Source: Romboutsia maritimum
GTDB taxonomy: Bacteria > Bacillota > Clostridia > Peptostreptococcales > Peptostreptococcaceae
Length of the DNA stretch: 64,000 nucleotides
NCBI RefSeq assembly: GCF_002251085.2
Contig: NZ_NOJZ02000012.1
Span: 1 to 64,000, forward strand
Direction of reading: 5' to 3'
In this document: in pieces, positions 49,389 through 57,927 of the stretch
How the letters are laid out: each line of letters begins with the position of its first letter
How positions within the stretch are numbered: position 1 is the first letter of the stretch
Notes under the pieces: model-generated
Told to the model about the DNA's origin: nothing
Databases searched by the model: none
Seen by the model: only the letters and a program-made list of their open reading frames with translations
Position numbers and translations under genes: made by a program

Positions 49389-50861
49389 ATGATTAGCTTA
49401 AAAAATGTAACTTACTTTTATCAAAATCACAAAAACCCTGCAATAAAAAATATTAATATTGATATAAAAAAGGGAGAACTTGTAGTTTTAACAGGAAATA
49501 GTGGATGTGGTAAAACTACTGTAACTAGAGTAGTAAATGGACTAGCACAAAAGTTTTATGAAGGAAAATTAAGTGGACAAGTAATTGTAAATAACTTTGA
49601 TATAGGTAAAAAAAAATTATGGGAATTAGGAAAAGATATAGGGTCTGTATTCCAAGATCCCAAAAGCCAATTTTTTGCTACCCTAGTAGAAGATGAAGTA
49701 GCTTTTGGATGTGAAAACTATGGAGTAGATGAAAATGAAATATATGATAGAGTATATAAGGCTTTAGAAATGGTAAATGGACTTAACTTAAGTGGTAAAG
49801 AATTATTTAATTTATCAAGTGGAGAAAAGCAAAAGATAGCTATAGCATCTATAAGTGCCTTAAATCCAGATATTTATGTATTTGATGAGCCATCTGCAAA
49901 TTTGGATATGTATTCTGTAGAACAATTAAAACAAATGATTGAATACTTAAAAGGACTAGGGAAAACTATACTTATCTCAGAACATAGATTGTATTATTTA
50001 AAGGATTTAGCAGATAGATATATATATATGAAAGATGGAGAAATAAAGTATATATGGGGCAAAGAAGAAGTAGATAATATAACTACTAAAAGATGGGAGA
50101 GTTTAGGTCTTAGACATTTAGATTTAAAAAATATAGATGATTTAAAGTTAAATAACAATAATATCAAAAGCAAAGTTTTTTTAGAAATCAAAAACTTAGA
50201 TTTTAATTATAAAAAGGATAGGATTTTTAGTAAATTAAATTTAGCTTTTAAAAGTGGAGAAATTACTTGTATAACAGGAGAAAATGGAGCAGGAAAAACT
50301 ACTTTAGCTAAGATATTATGTGGGTTATTAAAAGAAAATGGAGGAAGTTTAGAATATAACAATAAACCTTTAAAAAATAAAGACAGAAGAAAAATTTCAT
50401 ATTTTGTATCTCAAAATACAGATTGTCAACTGTTTAGCGAAAGTGTAACAGAGGAATTACTTTTGAGCAATGAAGTTATAGATGCTAAAGATGTTTTAAA
50501 AAATTATGGATTAGAAAAGCTTATAAAATGTAACCCATCTACTTTATCAGGAGGTGAAAGGCAAAGATTAACACTTGCTGTAGCAGACGTTATAAATAGA
50601 GATATATTAATATTTGATGAGCCTACAAGTGGAGTGGATAAAAATAATATGAATTTAATTTCAAAAAGATTTAAAGAACTAGCTAGTAAAGGAAAAATAA
50701 TAATAGTTATTACCCATGATTATGAATTTATAAAAGAATCTTGTGAAAAGGTTGTTTTAATAAATAGTAAAGAAAAAATAGAAAAGATTAATGTATGTAA
50801 AGATAGCAAGCGTTTGTTAGTAGCTATGACGAGAAACATGGGAGTGAGTGTAAATGTATGA
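49389..50861 (+). CDS. fused ECF ATPase (two EcfA domains)
   Basis: 490 residues with two ABC cassettes in tandem. Cassette 1: Walker A GNSGCGKTT (about residues 36-44), signature LSSGEKQKIA, Walker B YVFDEPSANLD. Cassette 2: Walker A GENGAGKTT (about residue 297), signature LSGGERQRLT, Walker B LIFDEPTSGVD. This is the fused EcfA-EcfA' form of group II ECF systems. Overlaps the next gene by 8 nt. Confidence 0.92.
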   Translation: MISLKNVTYFYQNHKNPAIKNINIDIKKGELVVLTGNSGCGKTTVTRVVNGLAQKFYEGKLSGQVIVNNFDIGKKKLWELGKDIGSVFQDPKSQFFATLVEDEVAFGCENYGVDENEIYDRVYKALEMVNGLNLSGKELFNLSSGEKQKIAIASISALNPDIYVFDEPSANLDMYSVEQLKQMIEYLKGLGKTILISEHRLYYLKDLADRYIYMKDGEIKYIWGKEEVDNITTKRWESLGLRHLDLKNIDDLKLNNNNIKSKVFLEIKNLDFNYKKDRIFSKLNLAFKSGEITCITGENGAGKTTLAKILCGLLKENGGSLEYNNKPLKNKDRRKISYFVSQNTDCQLFSESVTEELLLSNEVIDAKDVLKNYGLEKLIKCNPSTLSGGERQRLTLAVADVINRDILIFDEPTSGVDKNNMNLISKRFKELASKGKIIIVITHDYEFIKESCEKVVLINSKEKIEKINVCKDSKRLLVAMTRNMGVSVNV

Positions 50862-52605
50862 TGATAATGAAAACAAAAAAGTTTTTGAATTTGCAGGAAA
50901 CTATAAATACTTAACTATAATATCTTGTATACTATCAGGAATTAGTACCATATTAGGTGTAGTTCCTTTTATATGTGTATATAAAGTTATAGAGGTTTTT
51001 ATAAATAATACAGAAAATGTAAGTAACTCTAGTAACTATGCACTTATTGCTTTGTTATTTGCAGTATTTAGTATATTGATTTATTATATTTCTCTTTCTT
51101 TTTCACATATTGCTGCATTTAGAATTGCTAAGAATATGAAAAAGAAAACTCTACATCATTTAATGACACTACCTATGGGATACTTCATGTTAAATAGTAG
51201 TGGAAAAATAAGAAAAATAATAGATGATAATGCAGGACTTACAGAAGATTTTTTAGCACACCAATTACCAGACTTTATAGCAGCATTAATTATGCCAATC
51301 ATATTTATTGTATGTTTATTTATTTTTAATCCTATATTAGGTGTAGTTTGCTTAATACCACTTATTCTTTCAGTCTTATTTATGAAACAAATGATGGGTG
51401 GAGAAAACGCAAAATTTATGAGTAAATATATGAATTCTCTAGAGAATATGAACAAAGAAGCTGTTGAGTATATTAGAGGAATACCAATCATAAAAGTATT
51501 TAATCAAAGTATATTTTCTTTTAAAAGTTTCTACAAATCAATAACTGATTATAATGAATTTGCAAGTGGTTATGCACTTAGTTGTAGAATTCCTATGACT
51601 AATTTTAAAGTATCATTAAATAGCTTTTTCATATTTTTAATACCTATTAGTGTTTTGGTATTTAAAAATACAAATGAGCCTAAAAAAATATTTTTAGATA
51701 TGTTTTTTTATATCCTTTTTACACCATTGTGTACAAATATGATTATGAAGTTGATATTTACGCAAGAAAATTTACTTCAAACTAAAGAAGCTGTAAGACG
51801 TATTTCAAATTTATTAAATGAACAACCACTAAAGAAAAGTGATAATACAAAAAACGTAGAGAATTTTAGTATTGATATTAAAGATGTTTCTTTTTCTTAT
51901 TCAAAAGGTAAAACTGTATTAGATAATATTAATTTAAAAATAAATGAAGGAGAAACTGTTGCAATAGTAGGGTCTAGTGGTAGTGGTAAAACAACACTTG
52001 CAAGTTTAATCCCTAGATTCTTTGATGTAAGTAAAGGAAGTATAAGTATTGGGGGCGTTAATGTAGTTGATATAAAACAAGAGGATTTAATGAACTATAT
52101 AACTTTTGTGTTTCAAGAAAGTAAATTATTTAAATCTAGTATAGTTGAAAATGTGAAAATAGGTAAAAAAGATGCAACGGATGAAGAAATAAAAAAATCA
52201 CTACAAATGGCACAATGTAATGATATTATAGAAAAAATGAAAGATGGTATAAATACTAAAATAGGAAGTAAAGGGGTATATCTTTCAGGAGGAGAAAAAC
52301 AAAGAATAGCTTTAGCTAGAGCAATACTAAAAAATTCTCCTATAGTTATATTAGATGAAGCTACTTCTTCAGCTGATGCAGAAAATGAATATTTAATCCA
52401 AAAGGCTTTTGAAAAACTATCAAAAGATAAGACTGTTTTATTAATAGCACATAGATTATCTACAGTTGTAAATGCAAATAAGATAGTAGTAATGGATAAA
52501 GGTAAAATAGTAGAAGTAGGGTCTCATAGAAGTCTTTTAGATAAAAATGGAATATATGCTAATATGTTAAGACAATATGAATCCTCTGTAAGTTGGGAAA
52601 TATAG
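50854..52605 (+). CDS. ABC transporter half (TMD-NBD), IrtA/YbtP-like partner 1
   Basis: 583 residues. Six-helix exporter-type membrane domain (about 1-320) and a C-terminal ATPase with Walker A GSSGSGKTT (about 372-380), signature LSGGEKQRIALARA and Walker B VILDEATSSAD. It pairs with the next gene as a heterodimer. Despite exporter folds, such pairs beside AraC/siderophore genes (YbtPQ, IrtAB) import metallophores, which fits this context. Confidence 0.88.
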   Translation: MYDDNENKKVFEFAGNYKYLTIISCILSGISTILGVVPFICVYKVIEVFINNTENVSNSSNYALIALLFAVFSILIYYISLSFSHIAAFRIAKNMKKKTLHHLMTLPMGYFMLNSSGKIRKIIDDNAGLTEDFLAHQLPDFIAALIMPIIFIVCLFIFNPILGVVCLIPLILSVLFMKQMMGGENAKFMSKYMNSLENMNKEAVEYIRGIPIIKVFNQSIFSFKSFYKSITDYNEFASGYALSCRIPMTNFKVSLNSFFIFLIPISVLVFKNTNEPKKIFLDMFFYILFTPLCTNMIMKLIFTQENLLQTKEAVRRISNLLNEQPLKKSDNTKNVENFSIDIKDVSFSYSKGKTVLDNINLKINEGETVAIVGSSGSGKTTLASLIPRFFDVSKGSISIGGVNVVDIKQEDLMNYITFVFQESKLFKSSIVENVKIGKKDATDEEIKKSLQMAQCNDIIEKMKDGINTKIGSKGVYLSGGEKQRIALARAILKNSPIVILDEATSSADAENEYLIQKAFEKLSKDKTVLLIAHRLSTVVNANKIVVMDKGKIVEVGSHRSLLDKNGIYANMLRQYESSVSWEI

Positions 52606-52619
52606 AAAGGAGCATAAAG

Positions 52620-54365
52620 ATGTTTAACTATTTACAAGCTAAATACGACTTAAGTAATGAGGGATTAAAATCACTAAAAAAAGGAATTTTATTTAGTGTA
52701 TTATCTAATTTATCTATTATGATACCTATATTTTTACTAACTAAAGTTTTAAGTAAAATGCTAGATGTTGTAACTATGAACTCAAGTGACACAAGTGTAA
52801 ATGTAATAGGTTATACAATTATAGGAGTTTTTGTACTATTTATTATGTTTGTATTTTCATATTATCAGTATACGATTACTTATGTTAATACCTATGAGGA
52901 AAGTTCAAAGAGAAGAATACAAATAGCAGAGCATTTGAGAAAGCTTCCATTATCATTTTTTGCAAAAAAAGATTTATCGGATTTGACAAGTACAATTATG
53001 TCAGACTGTGCAGGGTTTGAACATGCATTTTCTCATGCCATACCTCAGTTTTATGGTTCTATTATTTCAACTGTAATTATAATTTTAGCACTTTGTGTTT
53101 TGAACTTTAAAATGGCTATTGCAGTTTTTTGGGTAGCACCATTTGCATTTTTTATAATATTTATATCAAGAAAGTTACAAGCTAAGTTTGGTAAAAAGCA
53201 TATGGAAAAAAAGCTAAGTGTTTCAGATACTATACAGGAAACTTTAGAATTAATTCAAGAAATACAAGCTTATAATATACAAAATGAACATGGAAATTTA
53301 ATAGATTATAGGTTGGAAGAAGCAGAAAAATCACAAAACAAATCAGAACTATTAACAGCTACATTATTAACAGTGGCTCAAATGTTTTTAAGACTAGGAT
53401 TAGCAACAGTTATTGTAGTTGGGAATAATATGATTATAAATCAAGATACAGATTTATTTACTTATATATTATTTCTAATAGTTGCAAGTATGATTTATGA
53501 TCCGCTTTCTCAGACAATGAATAATTTAGCTCAAATATTTAACACAGATATAATCGTAGAAAGATTGAAAACGGTTTATAATGAACCTATTTTAGAAGGA
53601 GATAAAAATATTAAGTTTGAAAATTTTGATATTGAATTTAAGAACGTAGGATTTGCTTATGATAAAAATAAAAATACTATAAATAATCTTGATTTTAAAG
53701 CTAAGCAAGGAGAAAAGATTGCTTTAGTAGGATTTTCAGGAAGTGGTAAAAGTACGGTTTTAAAACTTGCTGCAAGATTTCACCATATAAATAAAGGCAA
53801 GATTTTTGTAGGAGGAAAAGATATTTCAAATATAGATGAAACGAGTTTACTTAACTATTACTCTATAGTATTTCAAAATGTTTTATTGTTTGATAACACT
53901 ATAATGGAAAATATTAGGCTAGGAAAAAAAGAAGCAACAGATGATGAGGTTATTAAAGCTGCTAAACTTGCAAATTGTCATGAATTTATCATAGGATTAA
54001 AAGATGGATACAATACTAAAATAGGTGAAAATGGCAGGTTGTTATCAGGTGGTGAAAAACAAAGAATTTCTATTGCTAGAGCTATTTTAAAAGATGCTCC
54101 TATAATTTTATTAGATGAAATTACTTCTTCTTTAGATGTTGAAAATGAGATTTTAATTCAAGAAGCTATATCTAGAATTATAAAAGGCAAAACTGTTATA
54201 ATTGTGGCTCACAAAATGAAAACTATTCAAAATTGTGATAATATAATTGTTATGAAAGATGGAAGTAAGGTTGAAGAAGGGGTTCATGAGGAATTGATGG
54301 ATAAAAAAGGGGTATACTACAAGTTATGGAATATTCAAAATAAATCAAGTGATTGGGCTTTATAA
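52620..54365 (+). CDS. ABC transporter half (TMD-NBD), IrtB/YbtQ-like partner 2
   Basis: 581 residues from ATG 52620 (AAAGGAG upstream); a longer frame overlaps the previous gene. Exporter-type membrane domain (about 1-320), Walker A GFSGSGKST (about 377), signature LSGGEKQRISIARA and Walker B IILLDEITSSLD. Catalytic glutamate present in both partners of the pair. Last gene of the AraC-ECF-ABC operon; no strong terminator follows. Confidence 0.88.
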   Translation: MFNYLQAKYDLSNEGLKSLKKGILFSVLSNLSIMIPIFLLTKVLSKMLDVVTMNSSDTSVNVIGYTIIGVFVLFIMFVFSYYQYTITYVNTYEESSKRRIQIAEHLRKLPLSFFAKKDLSDLTSTIMSDCAGFEHAFSHAIPQFYGSIISTVIIILALCVLNFKMAIAVFWVAPFAFFIIFISRKLQAKFGKKHMEKKLSVSDTIQETLELIQEIQAYNIQNEHGNLIDYRLEEAEKSQNKSELLTATLLTVAQMFLRLGLATVIVVGNNMIINQDTDLFTYILFLIVASMIYDPLSQTMNNLAQIFNTDIIVERLKTVYNEPILEGDKNIKFENFDIEFKNVGFAYDKNKNTINNLDFKAKQGEKIALVGFSGSGKSTVLKLAARFHHINKGKIFVGGKDISNIDETSLLNYYSIVFQNVLLFDNTIMENIRLGKKEATDDEVIKAAKLANCHEFIIGLKDGYNTKIGENGRLLSGGEKQRISIARAILKDAPIILLDEITSSLDVENEILIQEAISRIIKGKTVIIVAHKMKTIQNCDNIIVMKDGSKVEEGVHEELMDKKGVYYKLWNIQNKSSDWAL

Positions 54366-54437
54366 TGTGCTTATTAGTTAAGTATCTCTTTTTTAAATGG
54401 TAAGAATATACTAGAAAATAATAATAAGTCAAGTTAA

Positions 54438-54614
54438 GAATCTACCCAAAACTATGGTTATAGTTCTCAAGAAAAACCGTTATATTCTAACGATAACATG
54501 TAAGATAAAGTTTTTCCAGAATATAATATTACCGAAAAAGTTGTTAAATTAGAATATTTGAAATATGATTTATATCAAGTATATATTGTAAGTTACAAAC
54601 AAATGAAAATATAA
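54438..54614 (+). pseudogene. stop-interrupted gene remnant
   Basis: One frame reads ESTQNYGYSSQEKPLYSNDN, hits TAA at 54501, and continues in the same frame as DKVFPEYNITEKVVKLEYLK ... to TAA 54612. Composition is protein-like (tyrosine- and lysine-rich, few rare residues), suggesting a decayed gene rather than noise. No start or family. Confidence 0.4.
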
Positions 54615-54629
54615 TAATACCTTTAATAG

Positions 54630-54716
54630 AAGGAAGGGTTTTCTAAATATGAAGAAGACCCTTCCTTTTGTATTTGATAGGAATTAATTGTATAAAGTTA
54701 AAAATAGTAATATAAT
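54630..54716 (+). promoter_or_regulatory. terminator-promoter cassette, copy 2
   Basis: Terminator stem AAGGAAGGGT / ACCCTTCCTT (54630-54669), then TTGTAT (54688-54693) and TATAAT (54711-54716), spacer 17 nt. Paralogous to the 41504-41588 cassette. It should drive the pentapeptide gene. Confidence 0.7.
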
Positions 54717-54819
54717 AATGTAAAATAAAGGGGATTTAACCTAGCTATTTAGTATATTTTGTTTACAAAAACTTAATACATAGATAGATAGTTAGTTAGA
54801 TAAAAAATAGGAGAATAAA

Positions 54820-55683
54820 ATGATAAATTTACGTGAATCTAAATATGACGAAGAAATATTTAAAGATTTAAAAATAGACTGTAAAAAATGCTTTGGATTT
54901 TGCTGTGTTGCATTATATTTTTCAGCATCGGAAGGTTTTCCAATGGATAAAGAAGCCGGGGAAACATGTATAAATTTAAACTCAGACTTTAGTTGTGCTG
55001 TTCATAACAATCTTAGAAAAAATGGTCTTAAAGGTTGTACTGCATACGACTGCTTTGGTGCAGGTCAAAAAGTTGCTCAAGTTACATATGGAGGTTATGA
55101 TTGGAAACAAACACCTGAATTAAAAAATCAAATGTTTGATGTTTTTTTAGTGATGAGACAACTTAATGAAATGTTATGGTATCTAACAGATGCATTAACA
55201 TTTATACAATTAAGTACTACTAAAGATGAATTGAATTTAATGATTAAAGAAACTAAGGAACTTACAAATCTTGATGCAAAATCAATCATGGAAATAGATA
55301 TTGAAAAACATAGGGTTAAAGTTAATTCTATTTTAAGACAAGTAAATGAACTTGTAGAGAAGAGAGTTACTTCTGATAAGAAAGTTAATTTAAAAAATAA
55401 AAAAAGCTTAATATCTGGCTATGACTTTATTGGAGCAAATCTTACAAAAACAAATTTAATTGGAGAAGATTTAGCAGGAGCATTACTAATAGCAACAAAC
55501 TTAAGTAATACAAATTTAGCAGGAACAAATCTTATAGGAGCAGACTTAAGGGATGCAGATATTAGAGGAGCTAATCTTGCAGATTCTATGTTCATTACTC
55601 AATCACAAGTTAATACTGCGAAGGGTGATTCTAATACAAAATTACCAAGAGCATTAGTTAGACCATTTTATTGGGATAAATAG
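54820..55683 (+). CDS. Cys-rich plus pentapeptide-repeat protein
   Basis: 287 residues. An N-terminal cysteine-rich domain (about 20-90; DCKKCFGFCCVALYF, then spaced cysteines ending TAYDCFGAGQ) resembles a metal- or FeS-binding module. A helical middle leads to five or more pentapeptide repeats (about 205-265; ANLTKTNLIGEDLAGALL, TNLAGTNLIGADLRDADIRG) that form a right-handed helix. Pentapeptide proteins can mimic DNA or protect gyrase, but this fusion's role is unknown. Confidence 0.8.
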   Translation: MINLRESKYDEEIFKDLKIDCKKCFGFCCVALYFSASEGFPMDKEAGETCINLNSDFSCAVHNNLRKNGLKGCTAYDCFGAGQKVAQVTYGGYDWKQTPELKNQMFDVFLVMRQLNEMLWYLTDALTFIQLSTTKDELNLMIKETKELTNLDAKSIMEIDIEKHRVKVNSILRQVNELVEKRVTSDKKVNLKNKKSLISGYDFIGANLTKTNLIGEDLAGALLIATNLSNTNLAGTNLIGADLRDADIRGANLADSMFITQSQVNTAKGDSNTKLPRALVRPFYWDK

Positions 55684-55686
55684 AAT

Positions 55687-55706
55687 GGTCTAAAAAAGAC
55701 CTTCTT
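55687..55706 (+). terminator. short hairpin after the pentapeptide gene
   Basis: Stem GGTCT / AGACC, loop AAAAA, followed by TTCTTT. Weak; the stronger repeat copy B lies just downstream. Confidence 0.5.
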
Positions 55707-55718
55707 TGGAGGTGTAAA

Positions 55719-55757
55719 GGAGAACCGTATCCTAAATAAGGGATATGATTCTCCTTT
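55719..55757. repeat. rlmH 3'-end repeat, copy B (terminator, candidate att)
   Basis: GGAGAACCGTATCCTAAATA then AGGGATA: 24 of 27 nt match copy A at the rlmH end. The flanks have drifted into a two-tier stem (AAAGGAGAA..TATCC / GGATA..TTCTCCTTT). It separates the convergent pentapeptide and exported-protein genes, so it can serve as a two-way terminator. Confidence 0.7.
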
Positions 55758-55788
55758 ATGAATTTAAAAACAAGTTTATATATGTTAA

Positions 55789-56439
55789 CTACTTAAATTT
55801 TTGAGGAAACTGTTTGATTATACCATCAGTAAGTACATCTGCAAACATAATCATGTGGCTTTCACCTTTGTCATATGCCTCAATATCTGCTTTGTAATCG
55901 TTATTTAATCTATCAACAACTTGATCTGTAACAAATTGTAAATGTTTATATAGCATACTTTTTAGAGTTTTGTCTGAAAAGTTAGGGTTAGCGGAACTTA
56001 AAAAATTAGCTATTTTATCAGCATTTTCATACCATAGTTTATTATATTTTTCTAAATCCTCTTTATTTCCACTTTTAGCAGCGTTAGTAACTTGTCCTGC
56101 AAGTTCTATATGTTCTCTTAATAGAGTAGCAAGTTTATTTCCAGCTTCTTCTCCATAATAAGGTTTAATTGAATTTCCAATATCATCTTGATTTTTAAGA
56201 AGTCTTTCTAACACAAGACCTTTATCTTTAAGTGAAGATAAATCACTTATAATAAAACTTCTAGTCCATGAAACATGATCCATCCAAAGTCTTCTCTCTG
56301 CCATTTTTAAATCACAGGCAGCTTTGTTGCAAGGGATATCTTTAGAATGAGTGATTTCTAAAGCTTGAGTTTTGAATGGTATTAAAATTAAAGCTAATAA
56401 AAAAAATGATAATAATAAATTTTTAAAAATTTTACTCAT
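55789..56439 (-). CDS. exported helical-bundle protein
   Basis: 216 residues. A signal peptide ends near residue 26 (ALILIPFKTQA). The mature part is all-helical with conserved-looking motifs: MAERRLWMDHVSWTRSFIIS, LLKNQDDIGNSIKPYYG, LLREHIELAGQVTNAA, LWYENADKIANFLSSANP and HMIMFADVLTDGIIKQFP. The repeated His/Glu/Asp positions recall four-helix bundles that bind metal or haem. I recognise the family pattern, but no function is known. Confidence 0.75.
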   Translation of the reverse strand: MSKIFKNLLLSFFLLALILIPFKTQALEITHSKDIPCNKAACDLKMAERRLWMDHVSWTRSFIISDLSSLKDKGLVLERLLKNQDDIGNSIKPYYGEEAGNKLATLLREHIELAGQVTNAAKSGNKEDLEKYNKLWYENADKIANFLSSANPNFSDKTLKSMLYKHLQFVTDQVVDRLNNDYKADIEAYDKGESHMIMFADVLTDGIIKQFPQKFK

Positions 56440-56638
56440 CGTTATATACTCCTTTTATCATTGAATTTCGATTTTAGTTTGTCCAAAGCTACATATGTAT
56501 ACTCTTAATAGATAGGTTTATTAAAAAATAATATAAAATAAATATATTTTTAATTGTATAAATAAGATTTTTATTTTTTTAAGAAAGTATATAAATGAAA
56601 ATTCAATTTTATATAAAGAACGTGAAAATTTGAATTGA

Positions 56639-56666
56639 AAATACAATTCATGATATAATTGTATTT
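56639..56666 (+). promoter_or_regulatory. promoter with inverted-repeat operator
   Basis: Perfect inverted repeat AAATACAAT (56639-56647) / ATTGTATTT (56658-56666) overlaps a TATAAT (56654-56659). A possible TTGAAT -35 lies 18 nt upstream. It should control the gene starting at 56724. The regulator is unknown. Confidence 0.6.
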
Positions 56667-56723
56667 AGTTTTAATAGTAATAAGTACTAGAATAAGTAAA
56701 ATGACGGAAAGGTTAAAACTACA

Positions 56724-57761
56724 ATGGAAAAAATGGAATTAAACTTGTATGTTAAGGAAAATGATATTTATATAAATATGCCTAAAGAAATACTAAACCA
56801 AGGAACTAAAATGATTACAGATTATATTCGAATTTATAATAATATAGAAAATTTAAAAGAGAATATAAATGAATATTTATTTGATAAAAACAGTGAAGTT
56901 ACTCATATCAGTATAACGAGTCAACTTATGAGAATAAAAAGTGAAGAATGTATAAATGAAATATTACCGTTTCTAGATGTGGATATATATAATATAGAAA
57001 AAAAATTAATAAATATTTGTGCAGCTTTTGGAGTAGAATTAGAAAAAATCAATGAAATTAAAGCCGAATTAGCACAAAATTATGTGAACAATACACATAG
57101 TTTAAATGATATAGTTGATAAAAATTATGTAAATGAAATAATAGAATATATAAAAAGTAATGAGATGTATTCATTAAAATCAAAGTCTAAATATGGATGT
57201 ATGTCTAAAGACTATGAACTTAAAAATAAACAAGATATACTTGATTTTAATAATGAAGAAATTAATGGGCACTATAGTCCAATACTTGTAATTCATACAC
57301 CAGCTAAATACCATAGGGGAGCATATGTACTTGAAGATACATCTTATGTATATATAAAAAGACAACCATTAGAAGCACTTATAAAGCAAGAAAAATTAGA
57401 AGAAAAAGGTATAGACGCTATGGGAGCTATATTATACAAAAAGCTTAATCATAATCTTTCAAATGAAAATTTGCAAGAGTTATTAGCGGAAATTTACGTA
57501 TATTCTCAGAAGAATAATGTTAAATTTGAAAATATTAGGTTAGCAGATATAGGATCAAATAAGGTTTGGATGACTGCAGATAAATTGAAAAAAGAATTTA
57601 AAGAACTTAGATATTATCATAAAAATTTAACTCAAAAAGTAAAAGAAATATATGATTCAAGGGGAACGTATTACACTCAAATAGGTGGAAAATATATATT
57701 TGATAGTAGAGAATTCTTACACAATTTTAAAACATATAAAAGTAAAAATATTAATAGTTAA
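56724..57761 (+). CDS. hypothetical protein of the 2-kb rlmH-repeat block
   Basis: 345 residues. No signal peptide or membrane segment seen. Residues 1-135 look helical (short charged helices around NINEYLFDKNSEVTHISITS); the middle has mixed strands (GHYSPILVIHTPAKYHRGAY, about 185-205), and the C-terminal third is helical (LKKEFKELRYYHKNLTQKVKEI). Ribosome site GGAAAGG upstream. No family recognised. It follows a promoter with a perfect inverted repeat. Confidence 0.7.
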   Translation: MEKMELNLYVKENDIYINMPKEILNQGTKMITDYIRIYNNIENLKENINEYLFDKNSEVTHISITSQLMRIKSEECINEILPFLDVDIYNIEKKLINICAAFGVELEKINEIKAELAQNYVNNTHSLNDIVDKNYVNEIIEYIKSNEMYSLKSKSKYGCMSKDYELKNKQDILDFNNEEINGHYSPILVIHTPAKYHRGAYVLEDTSYVYIKRQPLEALIKQEKLEEKGIDAMGAILYKKLNHNLSNENLQELLAEIYVYSQKNNVKFENIRLADIGSNKVWMTADKLKKEFKELRYYHKNLTQKVKEIYDSRGTYYTQIGGKYIFDSREFLHNFKTYKSKNINS

Positions 57762-57770
57762 ATTATATAT

Positions 57771-57808
57771 AAAAGAATCGTATCACAAGTAAGAGGTACG
57801 GTTTTTAT
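57771..57808 (+). repeat. rlmH 3'-end repeat, copy C (terminator, candidate attR)
   Basis: Contains CGTATCACAAGTAAG exactly as at the rlmH end, then AGGTACGGTTTTTATT. Arms AATCGTATC / GGTACGGTT pair through G-U and end in a T-run, so it also terminates the preceding gene. Same orientation as copies A and B. Confidence 0.8.
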
Positions 57809-57927
57809 TATTGTTTAAATTTGTAAAGATATCTTATTTGAAATATGAAAAAGCAAAACAAAAAGTGAGCTAAGAAACATGAGTTAGAGAATGAATCAGA
57901 TGAATATAAAGGAAGGTGAGTAAATAA

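Larger units (their letters stand above)
54366..54819. other. intergenic stretch after the ABC operon
   Basis: 454 bp. It contains a stop-riddled gene remnant (54438-54614) and a terminator-promoter cassette (54630-54716), both listed separately. Nothing else was recognised. Confidence 0.7.
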
